Shown here: piece by piece, positions 9,281 through 18,137 of the stretch
How the letters are laid out: each line of letters starts with the position of its first letter
How positions within the stretch are numbered: position 1 is the stretch's first letter
Origin: Martelella mediterranea
GTDB taxonomy: Bacteria; Pseudomonadota; Alphaproteobacteria; Rhizobiales; Rhizobiaceae
DNA: 64,000 nt
Reading direction: 5' to 3'
Assembly: GCF_021021415.1 (NCBI RefSeq)
Contig: NZ_JAINWJ010000005.1
Coordinates: 1 to 64,000, forward strand
The notes under the pieces: model-generated
Seen by the model: the letters and a program-made list of their open reading frames with translations, nothing else
Databases searched by the model: none
What the model was told of the DNA's origin: nothing
Position numbers and translations under genes: made by a program

Positions 9281-10149
9281 GACCGGTCTCCATACCGTCG
9301 GGAAATGATTGCATCGGCGGCGGCAAGCGCCGCCCGGTTGGCCGCGACATTGTGCACGCGGAATATCGCCCCGCCGGCAAGCCGCAGGAGCGCGGTGGTG
9401 GCGACCGTCGCGAAATCGCGCGAGAGATTGTCGTCCGCGCCCGCAAGGGCGGCGACAAAACGCTTGCGCGAGGTGCCGATCAGGAGCGGCAGGCGAAGTT
9501 CGTGCAGCCGCTCAAGATGCGCCATGATGTCGAGATTGTCGTCGCTGTCCTTGCCGAAACCGAAACCGGGGTCGAGGACCAGCCGGTCGTCGGCGATCCC
9601 CGCCGCGCGCGCTACCTTGAGCGCCGCCTCGATAAAGGCGAACTGATCGGCCAGTGGATCGGAGAGCGTGTCCGCCCTGCGGCTGGTATGCATCAGGCAA
9701 TAGGCCGCCCCGCTTCGAGCCGTGACGGAGAGAATGTCGGGCTCCGCCGTGCCGCCGGAAATATCGTTGACGATATGCGCGCCCGCCGCCACCGCGAGCC
9801 GGGCGGTCTCGGCGTGGTAGGTATCGATCGAGATCAGCGCATCGGATCTTGCCGCCAGCGCCGCGATCACCGGCAACACGCGGTCCTGTTCCTCCGCCGG
9901 CGTCACATCGTCAGCGCCCGGCCGGGTCGACTGTCCGCCGATATCGAGGATCGCCGCCCCCTCCTCCGCCGCCTGAAGGCCAAAGTCGACAGCAGCCTCG
10001 ACGCTGCCGAACTGTCCGCCATCGGAAAAGGAATCGGGCGTCACATTGACGATCGCCATCAGCACGCCGCGCGGCCCGAGCGTGAGCGAGCGCCCGTGCG
10101 CGCATTCAAGCCGTCGCGGCTGAAACATGCTGGCGGACGCTTCGATCAT
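9277..10149 (-). CDS. folP: dihydropteroate synthase
   Basis: FolP joins p-aminobenzoate to the pterin pyrophosphate and is the target of sulfonamides. The 290-residue product has both family signatures, IVNVTPDSFSDGG and LDIGGQSTRPGA, and the later DPGFGFGKD and GTSRKRF motifs. The start at 10149 is supported by GGAGG seven bases upstream. It leads the folP-folB-folK operon. Confidence 0.95.
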   Translation of the reverse strand: MIEASASMFQPRRLECAHGRSLTLGPRGVLMAIVNVTPDSFSDGGQFGSVEAAVDFGLQAAEEGAAILDIGGQSTRPGADDVTPAEEQDRVLPVIAALAARSDALISIDTYHAETARLAVAAGAHIVNDISGGTAEPDILSVTARSGAAYCLMHTSRRADTLSDPLADQFAFIEAALKVARAAGIADDRLVLDPGFGFGKDSDDNLDIMAHLERLHELRLPLLIGTSRKRFVAALAGADDNLSRDFATVATTALLRLAGGAIFRVHNVAANRAALAAADAIISRRYGDRS

Positions 10150-10331
10150 GATGTTCCTCCAGGGCAATTGGCAGTCAGGCGGAACCAGGCAAGGTCCGCG
10201 AACATGCGGCAAGACAGAAAGATGGCGCGCGCGGCGTCACAGCGAAGGACAGGAAGCCGCCACGACCCGCATACATCCGGGCCTTCCGCGCGTCCACCCG
10301 GAAAGCCGTCATTGTCCCTGCTGCGCGCGCC

Positions 10332-10652
10332 TCAGCCCTGGCTGTCGGGCACCCGCACCGTCAGGCCGTCGAGTTCGGCGGACATGGTGATCTGACAGGA
10401 AAGCCGCGAATTGGCGCGTACGTCGACCGCGAAGTCGAGCATGTCTTCTTCCATCGGCTCGGGCTCGCCAACCTTGTCGGTCCAGGCCTCGTCGACATAG
10501 ACGTGACAGGTGGCGCAGGCGCAGGCCCCGCCGCATTCCGCCTCGATGCCGGGCACGCCGTTGCGAACCGCGTTTTCCATAACGGTCGAGCCGTCCTGTA
10601 CCTCAAGGTCATATACCGTATCGTCATTGCCGATGAATTTCAGTTTGAACAT
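10332..10652 (-). CDS. adrenodoxin-type 2Fe-2S ferredoxin
   Basis: This is a 106-residue ferredoxin with cluster ligands Cys40, Cys46, Cys49 and Cys86 in the C-x5-C-x2-C...C arrangement. That is the vertebrate-type (FdVI/adrenodoxin) group used in electron transfer to monooxygenases or in Fe-S assembly. An extra Cys44 lies inside the motif. The acidic helix [12 protein letters not shown] is the usual partner-docking site. The start at MFKLKF is chosen by homology; the upstream AAGG is weak. It lies 182 bp upstream of folP on the same strand. Confidence 0.9.
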   Translation of the reverse strand: MFKLKFIGNDDTVYDLEVQDGSTVMENAVRNGVPGIEAECGGACACATCHVYVDEAWTDKVGEPEPMEEDMLDFAVDVRANSRLSCQITMSAELDGLTVRVPDSQG

Positions 10653-11160
10653 TTGCCGGGCCTTGGTCTTTTCGGGAGGGTCGTTCAGCGCTAATTGGGC
10701 CATCTGGGCGAGGCAGTCAATATCGCCCTTGACCATATGGGATGGCGGCCGCCGGGCTTGAAGGCCCCGCGTTTTGGTTTTGCGAAAGCCTCAGAAAAGG
10801 CGCATTATGGTTAATATTTGCTAAATATCGGAATTTGATCGGTTTTTGCCGCCGCAAAACCGGCTCTTGCGCGATCGATCGCGGGGAGCTTCGGGAGGGA
10901 GACTTTCACGATGTTGTGCGTGTCTGGCGAATGTGCGATGAAAAGCTGGGATAATCCTTTGAAATAGAAGACATTTGCCCGAGTTTACAGACCTTTCACA
11001 CATGTAAAAGGTCCCGTTCGAAAAGGCATCTGAACGCTGTTTCAGGAAATGTGTACCGCGCCAGACAGGCCGCAAAGGCTGTGTGGTTCGGGATTGAAAT
11101 AGAGTAATCGGGCCGGCTTTCGCGTTCATGCGAGACCGCCCGTGTGTTGCGAGGCGTATT
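10653..11160. promoter_or_regulatory. 508-bp intergenic region between the ferredoxin and gpr-like genes
   Basis: No supported gene lies here. The region must carry the divergent promoters of the ferredoxin gene and of the large gpr-like gene. It is A+T-richer around 10800-10850, where a near-CtrA box is found (separate entry). Another A+T-rich patch at about 10965-11010 lies nearer the gpr-like start. Confidence 0.5.
10811..10825 (+). promoter_or_regulatory. candidate CtrA box (TTAA-N7-TAAA)
   Basis: TTAA at 10811-10814 and TAAA at 10822-10825 are separated by seven bases. The CtrA consensus is TTAA-N7-TTAA, so one base differs. The site is in the divergent promoter region of the gpr-like polarity gene. 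Cell-cycle control of that gene would make sense, but a single near-match is weak evidence. Confidence 0.35.
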
Positions 11161-14100
11161 ATGGCGAACCAAACTGGCGGCTCTTCGCTCGACGATCAGG
11201 CACTCCACGCACTGGAGGACGCGCTTGCATCCGATGTGGCGAGCGACGACACTTCCGGTGAAGCCGACGCGGCGCAGAAGAAGGCGCCGCGGCTGCGCGC
11301 GCCCTCGCAGCGCAAGCAATCCGCTACGCCTGCTTCCTCGCGCGCCACGGCCGCCCGGCCAAAATCGCCCGAATTCCGCCCTGCAAACGACCCCGGCATC
11401 GTCTCCACCCAGCGCGTGCTGCGCGCCTTCGAGCGCTCCTCGACCGTCAAGGCGCTGCGCAACTCCACCATCATGGCCGCCGGCTGGCTGGCGCTCGGCG
11501 TTGGCGGCACCATGGTCGCCTTCGGTTCGGAAATCTTCCGCGCCCGCTCCTTCGCCGATATTCTTTCGATCGACGGCATCGGCCTTGCCGCGGCCCTGAC
11601 GGTCGCGCCGATCTTCGTGTTCTACGCCTTCAACCTGATGCTCGCTCGCGCCCGCGACATGCAGGAGGCCGCCCGCTCGATGGCGGAAGTGGCCCTCAAA
11701 CTGTCCGATCCGGACGAAAACGCCGCCCAGCAGGTGCGCAATGTCAGCCAGGCGGTGCGGCGCGAAGTCTATGCCATGAACGAAGGCATCGAGCGCACCA
11801 TCGCGCGCGCCTCGGAACTGGAAAACCTCGTCCACTCCGAAGTCAACGCGCTCGAGCGCAGCTATGCCGAAAACGAGATGCGGATCCGCAATCTGGTGCA
11901 GGAACTGACGGCCGAACGCGAGGCCGTCGTCAATCACGCCGCCCGCATCCGCACGTCGCTTCTGGGCACCAACGACCAGATGAAATCCGACATCGCCCAG
12001 GTGATGGAGGAACTCACCCAGACGGTCGGAACCGCCGGAGACGGCGTTGCCAAGATGCTCGAAACCCGCGCGGCGACGCTCACGGAAAGCACAAGCCGCG
12101 CGGCCCAGTCGCTCGGCGACCTTTTGGAGGAACGCTCGGCGACGCTGCGCGAATCCTTCGATCGCAGCTACGGCCAGTTGAGCGAACTGTTCGACGATCG
12201 CTTCAACGACCTTTCCACCCGCTTCGACGAGCGCGGCCGCAAGCTTATCGGCGATTTCCACACCAGCGCGACCGCGCTGAACGAGGATACCGAGCGCCTG
12301 ACCGCAACGCTCAGCGAACGCGGCGCCAAGCTTGACGAAATCCTGTCGGAGCGCACCGCCAAGCTGCGCGACGTCGCCGAAAGCAGCGAAACCGCGATGA
12401 ACGCGGCGCTGGAACGCGTGGTCGGCGGCCTGACGGACACCATCACCGAGACCGAGGCCCGCTTTACCCAGAAGCTCAACGAGGCCAATGAGGAAGCGGC
12501 AAACCGGTTCGACGAACGCAGCCAGTATGTCGACCAGCGGCTGGAAGCCACGCTGACCCGTCTCGGCAGCAATATCGACAGCCGCCTGGAAAATTTCACC
12601 GGCGCGCTCGAAGCCAGCGGCAACGCTCTGGAGGATCGTCTCAATGGCGGCGTGGAACGCGTTTCGCGTTCGCTGGCCGAAGGCGAATCCACCATCGGCA
12701 GCATGCTGGAGAGCGCATCCGAGCGCCTTCAGGAGCGCATGAGCGACGAAACGCAGGCGCTCGCCGCCAGCCTGTCGGCCAATGTCGAGGCGCTCGACCA
12801 GACGCTCGAAAGCCGCAGCCGCGAGCTTGGCAGCAAGATCAGCGCCGAGCACGAGCGTCTTGGCCAGACCTTCGATGAAGCCGGCAATCGCCTGGAGGGC
12901 AATATCGCTCGCCTCAACCAGCAACTTGCCGGCGGAGAGGCCAGCATCGCCGCCTCGCTCAGCGATGCCGCCGAACGGCTCGGCGATCGCATGAACGAGC
13001 AGGCGATCATGCTGACCACCACGCTTTCGATGAGCGAGGAAAGCCTTGCCCAGACGCTCGATTCCCATTCGGCCAGGGTCGAGGAAAGCATGCGCGCGGG
13101 CAATGAGCGCCTGAGCGGCACGCTTTCGGGCGTCTCCGAACGGCTTGACGCCCAGCTCGAACGCTTCAACACCCAGGTGGGCGACAGCGAGAGCGGCATC
13201 GCCGCGACGCTGGAAAACGCCTCAAGCCGGCTCAAGGAGCAGCTGGACGAACATCAGATGGACCTTGCCACCACGCTTTCGGCGAGCGAGGCAACCTTCG
13301 GCGTCACGCTCGAAAACCAGGCGGAGAAGCTCGGCGATACCATCCGCCTCAGCCAGGAACAGCTCGACGGCACGCTCAACACCGCCGCCGACAAGCTGGA
13401 AGAACGCCTCACCCGCTTCAATGCCCAGATCGGCGACAGCGAGAACGGCATTGCCGCATCGCTCAACGCCGCCTCCGAGCGGCTGAGCGATACGCTGAAC
13501 GACCGCACGATCATGCTTACCTCGGCTCTTTCGGCGAGCGAAGAGTCCTTCGCCCAGACGCTGGACACCCATTCCGCGCGGCTTGAGGAGACGCTTGGCG
13601 CCGGTCAGGGACGCCTCGGCCAGGCGCTGGAACAGGCGACCGGCGAGATCGGCAGCCAGTTCGAACGCTTCAGCGACCGGATCAGCGCGGGCGAGACCGG
13701 CATTTCCTCCGCCATCGCAGGCGCTTCGGAACGGATCGATCAGCAGTTCGACCGCCTCACCCAGGGTCTGGGCGATGGCGAGAGCAGCATCGCGAAAACG
13801 CTCACCGAGGCCGCCAGCCGGCTCGACGAGCGCTTCAACGAGCATGCCATCATGCTGGCGACCACGCTTTCGACCGGCGAGGAAACCTTCGGCCAGACGA
13901 TCGAATCGAATACCGCGCGTCTCGCCGCGGCGCTTGAGTCCGGCCAGAGCCAGCTCGCCGGCGCCTATGAGGGCGTCGCAAGCCGCCTGCAGGCGACCAT
14001 TACCAACGAGGCCAACGCGCTTGACGGCCGCATCAGCGCGATCGACAGCCGGATCGCGGAAACCTTCGCGGCCCGCGAAGCCGGAATCCGCGATGCCTAT

Positions 14101-17100
14101 CGCGAGGGCCAGACCCAGCTCGAAGACGCCCTGCGCAACAATGCGGGCGAGATCCAGCGCGCCTTCGATCAGGCAAGCGCGCAGGTCAACGAGACGCTCA
14201 CCGACCAGACCACCAATATTTCCGCGTCGATCGCCGCCTCCACCAGCCTCCTGGAAATGACGCTGGAAGGCCGGCGCGAGGCCTTGCAGGACACCATCGA
14301 CAAGGCCGGCACCGCGCTGGAAGGTCGCCTGCGCGGCTCGGCCGGCGCAATCGCCGAAAAGGTCTCGACCGCCGCCGGGCTCATCACCCGCTCGGCCGAA
14401 ACCATGACCGACCGGGTGGAAACCTCCTTCGGCGCGCTCAACGAAACGCTCGCCCGCCATGGCGACGCCGTGGAAAAAGGCGCGTTCCGGATCGAGGGGC
14501 TTGCCGAAGAAACCGGCCGTCGTCTCGATGCCGCGCTCACCAACCACGTCAGCGCGATCGAACACTCGTCCGACGAGGCGCGCGCCAAATTCGAAAACAC
14601 CTTCGCCGAACAGCGCTCGGCCTTCGAGCGCACCGCCATTGACGCCAGCAGCCAGCTCAATGCCTCCGCCGACGCGCTTCATGAGCGCATCTCCGGCGCG
14701 CTGGAAGCCAATGGCAAGCGCCTGGAACAGGCCGGCGAAACCGTTTCGGAGCGGCTCCACGAAACGCTGCTGACGCACGAAAACACCTTCTCGCTGATCG
14801 GCGCGCAGTTCGACGAGCGGCTGAACAGCATGCTGGACGAAAAGGCGCGCGGCATCGAGACCGCCTCCTCCTCTGCCGCCGACCGCCTCGGCGAAGCGCT
14901 TGACGCCCGCCACAACCGGATCAGCGAGACGCTGGAACAGGGGTATGGCCAGATATCCGAGAGCCTTGAACAGGCTGAGGGCCGTCTCTCGGATACGCTT
15001 GGACAGGGCCATGGAAGAATATCCGAGACCCTGGAACAGGCTGAGGGCCGACTTTCCGATTCCCTGGAACAGAGCCACGGTCGGATTTCCGAGACGCTCG
15101 GACAGGGCCACGGCCAGATCGAGGAACGCTTCGGCAGGCTGGAACAGGCGCTCGATCACGGCATCGGAAATCTCAACAGCACGATGGACCGCCGCGCCGG
15201 CGAGTTGGCAGGCCGTCTGCGCGACACCGTCGCCGAGGCCGCCGGCGACATGACCCGCAATGCCGAGGAGGCGCGTCAGAAGCTCGAAGCCAGCGGCAGC
15301 GCCTTCACCGAGCAGGTGACGAACTCCGTCGCTTCGGCGCGCGAGGGCATGGAGCTTTCGGCCAACGCCATCTTCGAGCGCGCCCGTGAACTGCAGCAGG
15401 CGCTTGCCGAGCAGAGCAACGCCGCCAGCGAAAACGCATCGGAAAACAGCGCCCGCATCAGCGAGATTCTGTCGGCCACCAGCGCGCGGATCGACAACCA
15501 GATCGAGACGATCAGGACCACGATGAGCGATGCCGAAAACCTGCTTGCCCAGCGCAGCGAGCGGATGAATGCCGGCATCACCGAAGCCGCCGGCGCGATC
15601 TCGCAGTCGATGGGAGAAACCGAGCGGACCATGACAGAGCGGGCCGCCGAACTGCGCGACAATCTCGGTTCGCAGATTGCATCGCTGCAGGAAATCCTCG
15701 GCGCCGCCGACCGGGCCCTTGCAGCCCGCGGCGAGGCCGTCGGCACCGCGCTCGACGAACGCTCGCGCGACCTCAACTCGATGCTGGCCGGTCGCACGGC
15801 AGAGCTCAACGCCCTGATCGACGAAAAGGCGCAGCCGCTGATCGCACGCTACGCCGAAACCGGCCGGATCGCGGCGGAGGAAATCCGCCAGGCCGCCGAC
15901 GAGACCAGCCGCCAGCTTCGCGACGACAGCAATGCGCTGGCCGGCAATGTCGAGGCGCTGGTGCGCCATCTCGGCCAGAGCCACCAGTTGCTCGCCGGCG
16001 TCGTCAACGAGGCGGCCGACAGCCTGTCTTCCGTCGACCGGAATCTCAACGCGACCGCCAACCGCATCAACGAAACGGCGGAACGCTCCGCAGCCTCGAT
16101 GTCCGAGGCCGGCGCCATGCTGGGCAACAAGGTCGATGCGCTCGACGGCAGCGCGTCCAATTCGCTTGCCGCAGTACGCGAACTGGTTGAGAAGATCGAA
16201 AGCCATGCCGGTATTCTGGACCGCGCCTCCGACCTGATCGGCTCCGCCCAGTCCAACCTCGCCAATACGCTCACCGAGCGTCAGGAGGCTCTCGGCCTGC
16301 TGTCGAACGGACTTGCCGAGCGTTCGCAGGAAATCGAGCGCGGCCTGAAGGCAGTCGCCGCCATGGTCGCCTCGACCATGGACCAGACCGGCCGCGAGGC
16401 CGAGACAATGTCGCAGCGCGTGGGCGAGACCATGCGCGGCTCGGTCGAGGACGCCGCCAAGCGCTTCTCCGGCGCGACGCGCGAGATCGAACAGGCAGCC
16501 GCCGCCATCCGCGCCGAGCTGGATGACACCCGTGCGGCCGTCAAGCGCGGCATCCACGATATGCCCGAGGAGGCCCGCGAAAGCGCGCAGGCCATGCGCA
16601 AGGCCGTCGAGGACCAGATCCGCGCGCTGCAGGATATCTCAACGCTGGTGTCCACCTCGCGCAGCCAGCTTTCGCAGCCGGCCGCACGCCAGCAGCCATC
16701 CGCGCCGGCCACAGCACCGCGCAACAGCGAAAGCCTGCCGCCGTTTTCGGCATCGCCCGCCGGCAATACTTCCGGCGAACGCAGCCTCGGCAGCTTCGAA
16801 ACCAAGGCCACGGCCGCACCCGCGCAGCCCGCCCGCCAGGCGGTGACCCGCCCGGCGGCGTCCAGCGCCCCCGGCGGCGAAGGCTGGATCAGCGATCTGC
16901 TGCGCGCCGCCGCCCGCGAGGAAGCCGGCCAGAGCCGCAAGCCCGCGGAACGCCGGCCGGCCGCCGAAACGCTGAATGCGCTCTCGGTCGATATCGCCAG
17001 CGCGATCGACCACGACACCGCCGCCGATCTCTGGCACCGGTACCAGCAGGGCGAACGCGATATCTTCTCCCGCCGTCTCTACACGCTGAAGGGCCAGCGC

Positions 17101-17301
17101 ACCTTCGACGAGATCAAGACGCGTTATGAAGGCGACCGCGAATTCCGCACCTCCGTCGACCGCTATATCGCCGATTTCGAAAAGCTTCTGTCGGACGTGA
17201 TGCACAACAACCGCGACCGCGGCGTGGTCCAGTCCTACCTGACCTCGGACACCGGCAAGGTCTACACCATGCTCGCCCATGCAGCCGGAAGGCTGCGATA
17301 G
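11161..17301 (+). CDS. gpr: giant coiled-coil membrane protein, growth pole ring (GPR/RgsE) type
   Basis: The 2046-residue product resembles the growth pole ring protein of Agrobacterium (RgsE in Sinorhizobium), which organises unipolar growth in Rhizobiales. The assignment rests on size, apolipoprotein-like repeats, topology and lineage; no alignment was run. A basic N-terminus precedes two transmembrane helices (about 103-122 and 140-160). About 1500 residues of coiled coil follow, rich in Ala, Glu, Arg, Ser and Leu. They include a tandem array with an 84-residue period (533 onward) and six 11-residue repeats (1254-1319). An Ala/Pro-rich linker (about 1835-1900) leads to a non-repetitive C-terminal domain (about 1940-2046, with DLWHRYQQGERDIFSRRLYT). 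The ATG at 11161 begins MANQTGG; an open extension of 11 codons upstream has no merit. A strong terminator follows. Confidence 0.8.
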   Translation: MANQTGGSSLDDQALHALEDALASDVASDDTSGEADAAQKKAPRLRAPSQRKQSATPASSRATAARPKSPEFRPANDPGIVSTQRVLRAFERSSTVKALRNSTIMAAGWLALGVGGTMVAFGSEIFRARSFADILSIDGIGLAAALTVAPIFVFYAFNLMLARARDMQEAARSMAEVALKLSDPDENAAQQVRNVSQAVRREVYAMNEGIERTIARASELENLVHSEVNALERSYAENEMRIRNLVQELTAEREAVVNHAARIRTSLLGTNDQMKSDIAQVMEELTQTVGTAGDGVAKMLETRAATLTESTSRAAQSLGDLLEERSATLRESFDRSYGQLSELFDDRFNDLSTRFDERGRKLIGDFHTSATALNEDTERLTATLSERGAKLDEILSERTAKLRDVAESSETAMNAALERVVGGLTDTITETEARFTQKLNEANEEAANRFDERSQYVDQRLEATLTRLGSNIDSRLENFTGALEASGNALEDRLNGGVERVSRSLAEGESTIGSMLESASERLQERMSDETQALAASLSANVEALDQTLESRSRELGSKISAEHERLGQTFDEAGNRLEGNIARLNQQLAGGEASIAASLSDAAERLGDRMNEQAIMLTTTLSMSEESLAQTLDSHSARVEESMRAGNERLSGTLSGVSERLDAQLERFNTQVGDSESGIAATLENASSRLKEQLDEHQMDLATTLSASEATFGVTLENQAEKLGDTIRLSQEQLDGTLNTAADKLEERLTRFNAQIGDSENGIAASLNAASERLSDTLNDRTIMLTSALSASEESFAQTLDTHSARLEETLGAGQGRLGQALEQATGEIGSQFERFSDRISAGETGISSAIAGASERIDQQFDRLTQGLGDGESSIAKTLTEAASRLDERFNEHAIMLATTLSTGEETFGQTIESNTARLAAALESGQSQLAGAYEGVASRLQATITNEANALDGRISAIDSRIAETFAAREAGIRDAYREGQTQLEDALRNNAGEIQRAFDQASAQVNETLTDQTTNISASIAASTSLLEMTLEGRREALQDTIDKAGTALEGRLRGSAGAIAEKVSTAAGLITRSAETMTDRVETSFGALNETLARHGDAVEKGAFRIEGLAEETGRRLDAALTNHVSAIEHSSDEARAKFENTFAEQRSAFERTAIDASSQLNASADALHERISGALEANGKRLEQAGETVSERLHETLLTHENTFSLIGAQFDERLNSMLDEKARGIETASSSAADRLGEALDARHNRISETLEQGYGQISESLEQAEGRLSDTLGQGHGRISETLEQAEGRLSDSLEQSHGRISETLGQGHGQIEERFGRLEQALDHGIGNLNSTMDRRAGELAGRLRDTVAEAAGDMTRNAEEARQKLEASGSAFTEQVTNSVASAREGMELSANAIFERARELQQALAEQSNAASENASENSARISEILSATSARIDNQIETIRTTMSDAENLLAQRSERMNAGITEAAGAISQSMGETERTMTERAAELRDNLGSQIASLQEILGAADRALAARGEAVGTALDERSRDLNSMLAGRTAELNALIDEKAQPLIARYAETGRIAAEEIRQAADETSRQLRDDSNALAGNVEALVRHLGQSHQLLAGVVNEAADSLSSVDRNLNATANRINETAERSAASMSEAGAMLGNKVDALDGSASNSLAAVRELVEKIESHAGILDRASDLIGSAQSNLANTLTERQEALGLLSNGLAERSQEIERGLKAVAAMVASTMDQTGREAETMSQRVGETMRGSVEDAAKRFSGATREIEQAAAAIRAELDDTRAAVKRGIHDMPEEARESAQAMRKAVEDQIRALQDISTLVSTSRSQLSQPAARQQPSAPATAPRNSESLPPFSASPAGNTSGERSLGSFETKATAAPAQPARQAVTRPAASSAPGGEGWISDLLRAAAREEAGQSRKPAERRPAAETLNALSVDIASAIDHDTAADLWHRYQQGERDIFSRRLYTLKGQRTFDEIKTRYEGDREFRTSVDRYIADFEKLLSDVMHNNRDRGVVQSYLTSDTGKVYTMLAHAAGRLR
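12757..13851 (+). repeat. tandem 84-residue (252-bp) coding repeats in the gpr-like gene
   Basis: Equivalent points recur at 12757, 13009, 13261 and 13513, exactly 252 bp apart. A fifth unit begins at 13852, 339 bp later. The longer step is 252 plus 87 bp: a 29-residue sub-unit (FERFSDRISAGE..., then FDRLTQGLGDGE...) is duplicated. Units share a pattern such as MLTTTLSxSEExxAQTL, a middle ERFNxQxGDSExGI and an ending ASxRLxExLxExxx. Units after the fifth diverge. Confidence 0.9.
14920..15117 (+). repeat. six tandem 11-residue (33-bp) repeats in the gpr-like gene
   Basis: The protein reads ISETLEQGYGQ, ISESLEQAEGR, LSDTLGQGHGR, ISETLEQAEGR, LSDSLEQSHGR, ISETLGQGHGQ (residues 1254-1319). An 11-residue period is a hendecad, the same period as in apolipoprotein A/E amphipathic helices. 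The DNA copies are close enough to suggest recent duplication, so the copy number may vary between strains. Confidence 0.9.
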
Positions 17302-17319
17302 GTCGAAAGACACGACACG

Positions 17320-17347
17320 AAAAAGGCGGCCTCGGAGCCGCCTTTTT
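17320..17347 (+). terminator. intrinsic terminator of the gpr-like gene
   Basis: A perfect 11-bp stem (17320-17330 with 17337-17347, core GGCGGC/GCCGCC) has a 6-nt loop and ends in TTTTT, 18 bp after the stop codon. Confidence 0.88.
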
Positions 17348-17402
17348 GCTGTTGATGAAGCCACGGTTTCAGAGCTTGTGAACCTCGCTGCCCCCCACAG
17401 GG

Positions 17403-17512
17403 GTCATGCTCGGGCTTGACCCGAGCATCCATACTGCGCAAGCCGTTGACCAGAATGGTATTTTGATACTGTACGATCCCGCCTGGATCCTCGGGTCAAG
17501 CCCGAGGATGAC
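17403..17512. repeat. dispersed palindromic repeat, copy 1
   Basis: This 110-bp element begins GTCATGCTCGGGCTTGACCC and ends with nearly the inverted sequence (TCGGGTCAAGCCCGAGGATGAC). Each end forms its own hairpin with a GCTCGGG- or CCTCGGG-type stem and a 5-nt loop. A second copy lies at 58161-58271. The two ends match between copies, while the central 40-50 bp differ. It lies in the convergent gap between the gpr-like and lipoprotein genes, which is typical of REP/RIME-like elements of rhizobia. Confidence 0.8.
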
Positions 17513-17546
17513 ACAGGAGAGGCAAGCGGATTTATCAAAAAAGCAG

Positions 17547-17572
17547 AAGGCGGCCCGGGAGCCGCCTTTTTT
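17547..17572. terminator. intrinsic terminator downstream of the lipoprotein gene
   Basis: An 8-bp stem AAGGCGGC/GCCGCCTT surrounds the loop CCGGGA. T7 follows on the plus strand, and an A-rich flank gives TTCTGCTTTTTT on the minus strand. It lies 29 bp beyond the stop of the minus-strand lipoprotein gene and can also back up the gpr-like terminator. Confidence 0.75.
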
Positions 17573-17600
17573 TACATCGCTGCAGAAGGATGCAAACCGC

Positions 17601-18137
17601 TCAGCGGGCGATCCCGACCCTGACGGCGGTGTTCGGGCCGGCCGTCAAGGGCACCGGCAGGTTGTCGGCGCGGAACAGGAACTGCGTCGACATGCCTTCG
17701 GCGGGCAGCGTGACTTCCTGCTGGATCACCTGATCGTAAAGCGCGACATCGCCATCGACCACTTCGACGCGGACCGGGACCTGATAGGTGCCCGATTTCG
17801 CCTTCGGGCCGCCGACGAGGCGCCCGGCGATCGAGATCGTCTCAAGCAGTTGGTCGCCGCTGGGTGCGGCCGCGCAAGTGCGGCTGAACTCGCCGAGCGA
17901 GACCTGGTAGGCGAGATTTTCCGGCGCTTCGGAATTGGCCGGCGAGTAGACGCGTTTGAAAGCAACCTCGTCATCGAGCATCACCTTGGGGCAGAGCTTC
18001 GTCAAAGCGGTCAGGTTGATGCCCGGGGTCACCGGTCGGGCGGGCGCGGGTTCCGGCTCGGGCTGGGCCGTCGAGCAGGCCGCCAGTCCCGAAATTGCAA
18101 GAACGGCTGCCACGCGGCGGGTAGTACGAAATGACAC
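17601..18137 (-). CDS. putative lipoprotein of unknown function
   Basis: The 178-residue product has a lipoprotein signal peptide: basic MSFRTTRR, hydrophobic VAAVLAISG, then the lipobox LAAC at about residues 18-21. A proline-rich spacer (PEPEPAPARP) follows. The mature domain is beta-rich with two further cysteines (KLCPKV and SRTCAAA) that could form a disulfide. The C-terminal half contains VPVRVEVVDGDVALYDQ. I do not recognise a family. It is transcribed away from thrC. Confidence 0.7.
   Translation of the reverse strand: MSFRTTRRVAAVLAISGLAACSTAQPEPEPAPARPVTPGINLTALTKLCPKVMLDDEVAFKRVYSPANSEAPENLAYQVSLGEFSRTCAAAPSGDQLLETISIAGRLVGGPKAKSGTYQVPVRVEVVDGDVALYDQVIQQEVTLPAEGMSTQFLFRADNLPVPLTAGPNTAVRVGIAR

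Noticed and set aside
14920-15117. 33-bp tandem repeats as a CRISPR array
   Set aside because: The repeats are coding, have no spacers and continue the reading frame of the gpr-like protein.
13222-16557. 1111-codon open frame on the minus strand, and a 690-codon one at 10996-13068
   Set aside because: Both lie antisense to the gpr-like gene. Biased codons and repeats in the real gene keep the opposite frame free of stops; there is no domain or ribosome binding site.
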